In this document: one piece after another, positions 10,001-15,560 of the stretch
Layout of the letters: every line of letters begins with the position of its first letter
Numbering within the stretch: the stretch's first letter is position 1
Assembly: GCA_028289195.1 (NCBI GenBank)
Contig: JANQQR010000007.1
Location: 186,001-250,000 of the forward strand
Direction: 5' to 3'
From: Phycisphaerales bacterium
GTDB taxonomy: Bacteria > Planctomycetota > Phycisphaerae > Phycisphaerales > UBA1924
DNA length: 64,000 bases
The notes under the pieces: model-generated
Seen by the model: only the letters and a program-made list of their open reading frames with translations
Told to the model about the DNA's origin: nothing
The model's database searches: none
Program-made: the position numbers and the translations under genes

Positions 10001-10314
10001 TCCACTCGGTCGTAATAGAACTCCCCGTTGAAAAGGAAAACGGGATCCGAGAGGCTCATGCCTGCGGTGACTCCTTGGGAGGGTGAATCCTTCGGTGGAT
10101 CGGAGCAGTCCACTTTGCCCTGCCCGCCGGGGCACAGGGGCGGATCACCCTCGTTTCCGAAGCAAGGCCCCTCATCGATGTAGTTGGCTTCCTCGGGGAT
10201 GAGCGAGTTCACAGGGCCCCCTTGCCCGTACGCGATCGCAGCGAACGCGACACCGTAAGACAGGGCGCACATCAGGCTTCGGGCCGGAGCGGGAACAAGA
10301 AGGGCAGCGCGCAT
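4087..10314 (-). CDS. Giant RHS/YD-repeat secreted protein with variable C-terminal domain
   Basis: 2075 residues. GAGGTGAT precedes the ATG, and a signal peptide ends near residue 30 (AIAYGQ). A Cys-rich stretch is followed by a DUF6531-like RHS N-terminal region (~80-190). Tens of YD repeats then fill residues ~270-1860 (YDYDDLGNRSKQTDPEGR, FTYDGNHNLLKTE, RYLYDELDRLLATQF). They should build the beta-cocoon shell of RHS and TcC proteins. About residue 1620 the shell is interrupted by DFDNSGFVDDTDGAMLLDMA, a dockerin/EF-hand-like calcium loop. The RHS core end motif (RTRYYEPTIGRFTTHDS, ~1865; TDPFGQL, ~1910) is followed by ~160 residues unlike the repeats, rich in Cys and His (THQWHC, CPCSID, QQCIYDDAGNL). 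This is the usual place of a toxin or effector tip. The WG-repeat gene overlaps its end. Confidence 0.85.
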   Translation of the reverse strand: MRAALLVPAPARSLMCALSYGVAFAAIAYGQGGPVNSLIPEEANYIDEGPCFGNEGDPPLCPGGQGKVDCSDPPKDSPSQGVTAGMSLSDPVFLFNGEFYYDRVDLHVPGRGIDFVLQWRYRHLTGLDSRTGTVPTGCQASPECPSPAFACCQLQGGGAASEPLEHRTPGGFNWDHTYNIYLTEYPSSTAVMFHDGRGRSDVFRSTVADPFNTLPPEAHSEWSNDEYFGSIKLEGAPGAQEYLFEMHDGTVYTFWGPDATTPGYPGKLHFLTDRNGNEMTFNYDADGKLVTVTDTLGRDFSFEYDQTTDRLLSVSDYTWDATLNPPGPKRVVRYEYYGVGDSDGIAGSLKSVTLPDVPGEQAQTWTYTYYTSRLEGYHLNEIIDPNGAVLVKNTYDAQDRVIRQDYNDGADRYDYFYRKNGSARIYMPGDRPDDTFSTGDLVGRSTVIINRAGQVKERFYNSVNVLVAQVDYTGVVAEDSASEPALRRSEFDPEQHLPDFFEQGVPGPIDTELQGQQSRLGEVPYYLTQYIYDYPNANHGRESGRLREVWLPNGDRIVHSYEGDDVLDVVTTGREVLDAKRSNRVTTVRKPADSYDPEVQSEWIVNTWEYGHSYSGGCGCGSDFATAHIDGNGNRHEFSYNGAGDRTEIRRDVVGGVPASREVFTYTARGQLETHTHASNGVIERVDTYAYLEQGHPDWASKPGARGQLISVTVDSAAGGLGLLTQYDYDDLGNRSKQTDPEGRATNFEWNARGLLTAEISPQIALAAGPVRYRTDYDYDRKNNLIRTRTDLFDEEGNDGTATGTTETWIERDYDAVDRLVEVREQVGGTDAARQWVTTRYEYDPNDNLSRVLYGEAVNTNQPSNTVEYEYDERNLLLRTTRGAGSTAESVTYFEYDANGYRSLDIAGSGSAAEQVTAYFYDGHGRLESVVDPMGNETRFTYDGNHNLLKTEIWGETADQPRTNPVSPDPSNVLLAEEVSTFDGLDRLDTHTSRVFVVGVAGTSDSVGITSYNPDSSVATVTDARGNVTRFTYDRASRLAMIEDDHGNQSVLDYDLGSNVQKVTQRDDLDQIRTVGAPDSDFSVFIETFSYDPLNRLIQRTDGVGNTTTFEYDSRDNRVRAVDPRGNVVRHSFDLLNRPLGSTYEMTDDGTGSGSPDPINPSITMMQAWDDSSRIISRTDDNGNETRYLYDELDRLLATQFEDNTTEIVGRGVVFFDASAGQWVLNSYTPGYDVHGNMLVRQDQNKTVVRSSFDSANRLSRRAVNVDGTFGASVFGSNQERYVYDGLSRLIEVEDNDALVRRSYDSRSRVIAETSMVHSSHEAAVPEPLALPGIGQPVPAPTAWDGWADWETDPVTVSLTTSYQHDLVDNLTKITYASGRIVHYSYDKLNRISGVQSTLPTIPGVSPNPLELQNEIDFIYSGPDRLKHRHLGNGIVGTITYSGINDGAGGTTNPAGDFGFHRPNRITYQLGPTVLSDFEFQWDPSQNRDFRREHATTPIIAPHRAMEYDSVGRITKVSNVSLYNDTRFSMDGVHNRTWTSARPGTQSGYYTMDPPGAGFEGDAPVNQYTETPWNLLAYDRNGNLTTWDATAASGTSSAMASGGDPTLFQGVAQSASTDTSGDPMDFDNSGFVDDTDGAMLLDMAVSGGPQALAPPSAGAQTQSMMWCEELPCEDPPDPCSETPHYVRVANARYDYRNLMTEYVSYDDACPETVGEVTRYLYDPLGRRVGKVLAFGDPVNEIELYFANGGRALWQVLEEWTQIGTIPVHQASYVFGDYVDEVVSMRRNVDTSDQLPEDYCYLIDDLHNPLALTDGTGSVVERYDYDVYGTPFIFDASGASLALGSAFGNPYLFTGRRFDLESSLYYYRTRYYEPTIGRFTTHDSIGIWGDPAQMGNGTNYVACSPWGFTDPFGQLVWPLNGVKEISRRTHQWHCLRWARKELSKPTDWLKELPACPCSIDPEDPFGNGGCDSGIDSDTWEPPATHELLERYHPGGSWELRSKPSSSNAGQQCIYDDAGNLLPADSPGAGTSDRVTPSHSKRKHFFEDVVPYEDCKAAELEDIYFNLRPRNGGKPCS

Positions 10315-10516
10315 AGATCACCTCGACAGAGCGACAGCGCCCAGCCTCGCCGCGGCCAGCGCGCCAGAACTTCGGATTGGGTCAGGCCACCGGTCTCCAC
10401 CCCCGGCACAAAGGCCCCGAACAACATAACCACGTACGGACCCGTCGCAAGACAGTTCATGTCAAAACGCAAACTTGACCGTGCATCAGTCTTGTCGCTC
10501 GATCACCCATCGCTCG

Positions 10517-10540
10517 CGACTACCCTGGGCAGGGTAGTCG
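10517..10540. promoter_or_regulatory. 11-bp perfect inverted repeat, possible operator
   Basis: CGACTACCCTG and CAGGGTAGTCG form a perfect inverted repeat with a two-base centre. It lies about 200 bases upstream of the leftward RHS start and about 190 bases upstream of the rightward gene at 10726. Its symmetry suits a dimeric repressor site, or a short RNA hairpin. No T tract follows, so it is not a terminator. Confidence 0.35.
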
Positions 10541-10642
10541 TGTTCCACGTTCACTCGCTGTGGTTGCGGCCTGGCGCAGCGAGGCTAACCTATCGATCGC
10601 TTCGATACTTACAGCGAGGCGCCGCACACATAGTCCCCCCGG
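10541..10642. other. Non-coding stretch that leads into an orphan terminator
   Basis: The gap 10315-10725 has no convincing gene on either strand. It holds the RHS upstream region, the inverted repeat at 10517-10540, and a strong rightward terminator at 10643. Because no rightward gene precedes that terminator, the 10.3-10.64 kb stretch may encode a small rightward RNA. I cannot see a clear promoter or a known RNA family in it. Confidence 0.3.
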
Positions 10643-10685
10643 AAAGACCGTCGGGCAGCTCCACAGGAGCCCGGCGGTCTTTTTT
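10643..10685 (+). terminator. Strong Rho-independent terminator
   Basis: AAGACCGTCGGGC (10644-10656) pairs with GCCCGGCGGTCTT (10669-10681) around a 12-base loop, with one G-T pair. A run of T (10680-10685) follows directly. This is a textbook terminator on the plus strand, yet no plus-strand gene ends here; the next rightward gene starts 41 bases downstream. Confidence 0.8.
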
Positions 10686-10725
10686 CATAGCATCGTCAAA
10701 TAGATGAGATAGACTCGCGCATCTC

Positions 10726-11919
10726 ATGTGCAGATCTACTCTGATCGCAATGCTGAGCGCCGTTCTCCTCGGCGGGTGCGCATCGGACTCGTGCGGGGTT
10801 GGCCGAGTCGAAACCGTGGCGCCCTCGGATCCGGCCAATCCCGCATCCCTCATGCAGCGAGCAGAAGCGGGCGACCGGCGGCTCGTTGTTCAGAACGCGG
10901 CCGCTCTCACCGACGCGGGCGAGGTCCTCGTCGTCGTCATGAAGGCGCAGCTACGCGAAGAGATCGGCCGCTGGCAGCTCGTGGAGGTCGCGGGCCTGGA
11001 GATCTTCGACGACGGGACCGGAGCCGTTGATCTCGCCGAGGGCTTGAACTGGACCCTCGACTCGGCGCGGTCCTTCGTAAGAGTGTCGCGCGTGTGGCGG
11101 TACGCGGATGGGCACAAGATCGTCGAGGAGTGGAAGCCGCGGCCCTGGGCGCAGATCAGGGGCACGGAGACGTACCGGGGCGGAGTTCTCGCGGTTCGCT
11201 GCACCGGCACCCTTGTCTTCGGCGAGGGCGGCCGGATCTCCGCCGACGGGGCTGGCTACAGCGGCGGCAGGGAGGGCTGGCCCGAGCCCGGCACCGGCGG
11301 GCACCAGGGCGAGGGCTGGGGACCGAACGAGCCGGCAGACAGCGCCCGGCAGAACCTGTGTGGAGGTGGCGGCGGCCGGATCCTCGGCGATGCGCCGATG
11401 GACGGAGGAGGAGGGGGAGGCGGAGCGAACCCCGCGACCGCGCATGAGGGCGCAGACGGGGCGCCTGGGTTCGGGAAAGGGGGAGGCGAGGGGGGAGCGC
11501 CGCTCGAGTTGCAGGACAGCCTGACGCTCGGAGCGGGCGGCGGCGGTGGCGCCGGAGCGCTCGACCGCAACGGCCAGGGCGGGCTCGGCGGTGCTCCTGG
11601 CGGCCGCGGCGGCGGCATCCTCTTGGTGCTGGCTGAGGGAATTCGAGTCGAAAGAGAAGCCCCGGGGGCCACCCCGCTGATCACGTCGCGGGGCATCGCG
11701 GGCGCTGATGCGCACGAGGGCAACCCCGATCTGCATCCGGGCGGCGGCGGGGGCGGTGCCGGAGGCACGATCGCGATCTCCGGGCTTACACCCGACTCCG
11801 GAGTCCGCACGAACGTCTCTGGCGCCGACGGCGGAGAGTCATTGATGTACGCGGGCGGGGACGGGGCGCGCGGACGAGTGTTCCCGATTACAGACCCCGA
11901 GGCCCCGGACCGGCCGTAG
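10726..11919 (+). CDS. Glycine-rich lipoprotein
   Basis: 397 residues. A signal sequence ends at LLGGC, a clear lipobox. Residues ~25-150 form a compact region without a family I recognise (FVRVSRVWRYADGHKIVEEW). From ~150 the chain is dominated by Gly-rich turns (LCGGGGGRILGDAP, LGAGGGGGAG, HPGGGGGGAGGTIAISG) separated by short strands, like the glycine-rich repeat regions of surface proteins. Its last ~135 codons are duplicated in broken form at 14216-14575. Function unknown. Confidence 0.7.
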   Translation: MCRSTLIAMLSAVLLGGCASDSCGVGRVETVAPSDPANPASLMQRAEAGDRRLVVQNAAALTDAGEVLVVVMKAQLREEIGRWQLVEVAGLEIFDDGTGAVDLAEGLNWTLDSARSFVRVSRVWRYADGHKIVEEWKPRPWAQIRGTETYRGGVLAVRCTGTLVFGEGGRISADGAGYSGGREGWPEPGTGGHQGEGWGPNEPADSARQNLCGGGGGRILGDAPMDGGGGGGGANPATAHEGADGAPGFGKGGGEGGAPLELQDSLTLGAGGGGGAGALDRNGQGGLGGAPGGRGGGILLVLAEGIRVEREAPGATPLITSRGIAGADAHEGNPDLHPGGGGGGAGGTIAISGLTPDSGVRTNVSGADGGESLMYAGGDGARGRVFPITDPEAPDRP

Positions 11920-11974
11920 CGCCGACTCACGGCGCCCCAGATGTTGCGCAGCTAAAGATCCAAGGGAGATACCT

Positions 11975-13045
11975 GTGATGAATTACCACTCGCGTGCAGC
12001 CAGACTGACTGCCCGGACTTTTTTCGTGAGCGCGGCTCTCCTGCTGGGAGCCTGCTCTGGCACGCCGCGGTATTCCGCCATCGAACCCGCACGATCGGCG
12101 AGCAATTCGTCGCCGTCGAGCAAGCGGCACTACGACCGCAACGGCGAGGTCGTTGTCTTGCGGCTGATTCCGTACTCGGAACGGGAGTCGCTCGAAGAGC
12201 GGCTCAAGATCTCGATCCCGCCGCAGCCGGACGCGATCCCTGTAAACGACAGATCGCTGTTCGGCGCGGGCGAGCTCGCCGCGGAACTGGTCGGCCTCGC
12301 GGTCGACGCCATCAAGACCGAGCTCGAGAAGGAAGCCAAGCGTCACGTGCAGCAGTACACGCGGACGCTGTACGCCGACGGCTACTGGCAGGACGCCGGC
12401 GTCCCCCGGTACCTGGGCTTCGAGCTGATCCGGACCACCGACGCGTTCCCGGCCGAGAATCCGGCCTCGCGCCTGGTCTGCCTCTTCAATCACTCCCAGT
12501 ACGACCGGCGGCTCGTCCTGCTGCGCCCCGTCTACTTCAAGCTCAATTCGGCCGCCGCGAAGGTGTCGCCTTCGGGACGAAAGGGCCGGCGGCTGACCGT
12601 CGAGTTCAATGCGGTGATGAACACCGCAATCATCAACAAAGATGGTGTGCTTACACCGCGCCAGCTCGCGGACGTCAACCTGAAGATCCCGGGGTACTCG
12701 CTCGAGGACTCCAAGGCGCTGACTGCCAACTTCTCGACCACCACGGACGCGGACGGTGTTGAGACGTCGACATGGACCGGCGAGCTCGCTGGTTGGATCG
12801 CGGGGTACTTCCTGGCGCCCCCGATCCAGTTCGGCGGCGGCGCGTCCGGCTGGTTCACCTTAAACCAGGGCGGGCTGATCAAGCTGGAAGTCGCCGTCAC
12901 TGAGACGGACGACAGCCGGGCCCGCACGAACATCCTGGAGTTTGCGGAGTTCGTCGGTTCTCAGAAGGAGCGGCTCCAGGCGGCCGCCAGGGAAGCCGCC
13001 ACAGCGTCCTCGGGCACGCCGGGCGGTCCCGGAGGTTCGAAGTGA
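11975..13045 (+). CDS. Hypothetical lipoprotein
   Basis: 356 residues. Signal sequence FFVSAALLLGAC ends in a lipobox. The mature chain has alternating strands and a long charged helix near residues 105-125 (VDAIKTELEKEAKRHVQQY), a C-terminal helix, and a Gly/Ser tail. I recognise no family. Its stop overlaps the GTG of the protease gene by four bases, so the two are translated together and may act together in the periplasm or outer surface. Confidence 0.65.
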   Translation: MMNYHSRAARLTARTFFVSAALLLGACSGTPRYSAIEPARSASNSSPSSKRHYDRNGEVVVLRLIPYSERESLEERLKISIPPQPDAIPVNDRSLFGAGELAAELVGLAVDAIKTELEKEAKRHVQQYTRTLYADGYWQDAGVPRYLGFELIRTTDAFPAENPASRLVCLFNHSQYDRRLVLLRPVYFKLNSAAAKVSPSGRKGRRLTVEFNAVMNTAIINKDGVLTPRQLADVNLKIPGYSLEDSKALTANFSTTTDADGVETSTWTGELAGWIAGYFLAPPIQFGGGASGWFTLNQGGLIKLEVAVTETDDSRARTNILEFAEFVGSQKERLQAAAREAATASSGTPGGPGGSK

Positions 13046-14184
13046 GGCCGCGCGTCCTGTGGGCGGCGCTGCTCTCTGCAACCTGCATCCTGCCATCGTG
13101 TGCAGAGGCCCAGGAGTCGCCCCCGCGCGGGCCGGAGCGCGTGGAGGGCATCCCCACGGCACCAACCAAAGCCGAAGTGCAAGACGCTCTCAGAAAAGCG
13201 CGCACTCAACGCGCCGAGGAGCTGGACCGCGACCGGCGGGGGGACGCGGAGCTCTCCTGGATCGACGACGAGGATCCGGCGTGGGTGGCGCACTACGCGC
13301 TCCAGAATCTCGGAGCGCGCGATGCCGAGGAACGTGCGCCCGAGGAGACGGACCCAGAGGTCGCGAGGAACGTCCTTGACCTCCTGCAGGGCTACATCAC
13401 CGGCGACTACACGACATCCATCTGGAACGGCGATCCCGTCGGCGAGGGCCTTCCCCAGTGCGTCGCAATCGGAGAAGCCACGCCGAACGGCAGGGGCGGC
13501 TGGAACGAGACCTGGTGCTGCAGCGGCGTGCTCGTTGCGCACAACGCCGTCCTGACCGCCAACCACTGCTTTGATGCGGTCTGCCTCGACCGCGGGAAGA
13601 AGGAAGGACCGGGCACGAATCTGTGGGTGTACTTCGGCCCCGGAGGCGGGGAGGACGGCCAGGTCGAGAGGGTGGTGAAGTTCGACAGGTTCTCGCTCGA
13701 CCGCCCGCCCTATCTGGATTTGGCCCTCCTGATCTTGGAGAAAGACGTCACGGATCTACCCGGGCACGACGGGCCGGTCGAGCCGCTCCGCTTTGCCGAC
13801 ACCCAGACGATCGACCAAGCGGAAGATCTCCTCATCGTTGGCTTCGGTTTGTTCACGCACGGCAAGGGCGGAGAGAAGCGCTCGGGAACGGTGAAAGTGA
13901 CGTACCCGCGGTGCGACGCCGGCGCGATCGAGTGCCGGGGGATCGAGGAGCTCGTCGCCGCGGACGTGATCCTCGACGATCAGGACGACCAACCTCAAGA
14001 CGCCTGCCAAGGTGACTCGGGCGGTCCGGCGCTGACGCCGGACGGTGCTCTGATCATCGGGATCACTTCGCGGAGCCTAAAAGACAGCGGAGAATGCGGG
14101 CCGGGCGGGATCTACACGCGTGTGGATTCTGCGCTGTTTCGAGACTGGATCACCAAGGTCCAGGGCGTCAACTGGGGGAACTGA
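13042..14184 (+). CDS. Trypsin-like (S1 family) serine protease, exported
   Basis: 380 residues from GTG 13042. A signal sequence covers the first ~25 residues (VLWAALLSATCILPSC; possible lipobox). The catalytic triad is visible in order: LTANHCF with His near residue 174, DLALLILE with Asp near 228, and GDSGGPAL with Ser near 329. Paired cysteines around the triad fit the chymotrypsin fold. The ~110-residue segment before the domain could be a propeptide (QDALRKARTQRAEELDRD). The overlap with the lipoprotein gene upstream suggests a shared role. The substrate is unknown. Confidence 0.85.
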   Translation: MRPRVLWAALLSATCILPSCAEAQESPPRGPERVEGIPTAPTKAEVQDALRKARTQRAEELDRDRRGDAELSWIDDEDPAWVAHYALQNLGARDAEERAPEETDPEVARNVLDLLQGYITGDYTTSIWNGDPVGEGLPQCVAIGEATPNGRGGWNETWCCSGVLVAHNAVLTANHCFDAVCLDRGKKEGPGTNLWVYFGPGGGEDGQVERVVKFDRFSLDRPPYLDLALLILEKDVTDLPGHDGPVEPLRFADTQTIDQAEDLLIVGFGLFTHGKGGEKRSGTVKVTYPRCDAGAIECRGIEELVAADVILDDQDDQPQDACQGDSGGPALTPDGALIIGITSRSLKDSGECGPGGIYTRVDSALFRDWITKVQGVNWGN

Positions 14185-14215
14185 AGGCGGTGATAGTCCA
14201 AGCGCGCACGAAGGA

Positions 14216-14575
14216 GATCAGTTGACCCTCAGGGCGGGCTCAGCGGTGCTCCAGGCGGCCGCGGCGGCGGGATCCTCTTGGTGCTCACCGAGGTCATGCG
14301 GATCGAAGAAGAAGCCCCGGGGGGCCATCCCTCTGATCACCTCACGTGGCCGCCCCGGGGCCGACGCGCACGAGGGCAAGCCCGATCTGCATCCGGGCGG
14401 CGGCGGGGGCGGTGCCGGAGGCACGATCGCGATCTCCGGGCTTACACCCGACTCGGGAGTCCGGACGAACGTCTCCGGCGCCGACGGAGGGGAGTCGTTG
14501 ATGTACGCGGGCGGGGATGGAGCCCACGGACGGGTGATTCCGATCGCGAATCCCAGAACGCCGGACCAGCCGTAG
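14216..14575 (+). pseudogene. Broken partial copy of the glycine-rich lipoprotein gene
   Basis: The sequence repeats the 3' part of 11512-11919. The final ~190 bases are nearly identical (HPGGGGGGAGGTIAISG, SGADGGESLMYAGGDG). The start is lost, an internal stretch equal to ~11536-11578 is missing, and the left part is out of frame relative to the parent. There is no signal peptide, so I treat it as a pseudogene that arose by local duplication. The similarity runs through the stop and a few bases beyond. Confidence 0.8.
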
Positions 14576-14720
14576 CGCCATTGTGGCTGGAAGCGAACGG
14601 AGCCCAGTCGATCCCACCCGGTGATCGCGGGATGCTGCCCGGGTCACCGCACCTGCCGGCGCGGCACTGAGGCCGCAACGAGCCTCCCCGACATGGCATG
14701 TGCGTCGCTCCCGGGCCACA

Positions 14721-15419
14721 ATGAACCACATGGCTACGGACAAGGCCCGTCAGACGCGGGCGAGATTCCAGTTCGTGTTCGGGAGCGACCTGGACTGCGT
14801 CGAGCTGGACGAAGACGAACGGACACCCGACGCCTCCACACTGCTCGAGCTGCTCTCGCCTCCACTCGGCGACCCGTTGCTCGCGACGCTTCGCAAGTCA
14901 CTCGCAATGACGTACGCCGGCGCAGATCTGCGGTCGAGCGAGGAGTGCCTGCGCAACATCCGGGCGATCGCGATAACAACCCTCGGAGAGCTTGGGGATC
15001 AACTCGAGAAGCTCCGGCTGGCGCGCATCGACGCAGACCCATCGTTCCAACGGGGTCACAGCGCCCAGGTGTTCAAGTATGTGATCGTGGCCACTGGCGA
15101 CCTCCGCCGTAGGGTCACCGTTGCGGAGTCGGGCCGGCGGGCCGCACTCCGCGACCTGATTGCCAGCACTCCCGCGGACGCCGCGCTGCGTGCGCTGCGC
15201 CAGGTGCTGTCTCTGACCTTCGAGGAGGCCACAACGCCTGCTCAGCACGACCGGCTACTTGAGGAGATCCGCTTCGTTGCCGCCAAGGCGCTCGCGCCTT
15301 GCAATGAACTGCTCGAGGCCATCGAAATCGAACCTGTCGTCGTCCCCACGCTCCGGCGTTTCGTGGACGGCGTCGACACGTTCGCGGAGGTCGAAAAAGC
15401 CGAATCCTCGTCGGAGTGA
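14721..15419 (+). CDS. Hypothetical cytoplasmic protein
   Basis: 232 residues from ATG 14721; ATG 14730 or an upstream ATG at 14700 are alternatives and none has a clear ribosome site. The protein looks mostly alpha-helical, with no signal peptide and no membrane segment. Two similar helical halves may be present: LLATLRKSLAMTYAGADLRSSEE near 60 and ALRALRQVLSLTFEEATTPAQ near 155. That suggests an internal duplication. No family recognised. It ends just before the defence island and is followed by a hairpin terminator. Confidence 0.6.
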   Translation: MNHMATDKARQTRARFQFVFGSDLDCVELDEDERTPDASTLLELLSPPLGDPLLATLRKSLAMTYAGADLRSSEECLRNIRAIAITTLGELGDQLEKLRLARIDADPSFQRGHSAQVFKYVIVATGDLRRRVTVAESGRRAALRDLIASTPADAALRALRQVLSLTFEEATTPAQHDRLLEEIRFVAAKALAPCNELLEAIEIEPVVVPTLRRFVDGVDTFAEVEKAESSSE

Positions 15420-15438
15420 TGAGACACCTGCGCGACCA

Positions 15439-15469
15439 CCTCCGCGAGAGTAACCCTCTTCGGAGGTTT
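15439..15469 (+). terminator. Terminator-like hairpin after the 14721 gene
   Basis: CCTCCG (15439-15444) pairs with CGGAGG (15461-15466), and GAGAG pairs with CTCT(T) inside. Only three T follow, so the signal is moderate. It lies 20 bases after the stop of the rightward gene. Confidence 0.45.
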
Positions 15470-15560
15470 GGGGGCTGGTCAGAGCCGTTCATGACCCATG
15501 CGGGGCATCCAATTAGAGCCGCGGCTCCGGTCCAGCGCGCCTCATTCGTCGAATCTGCGC

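Noticed and set aside
4087-10314. Type VI secretion effector assignment for the RHS protein
   Set aside because: There is an N-terminal signal peptide and no PAAR or VgrG gene nearby, so a type VI route is not supported.
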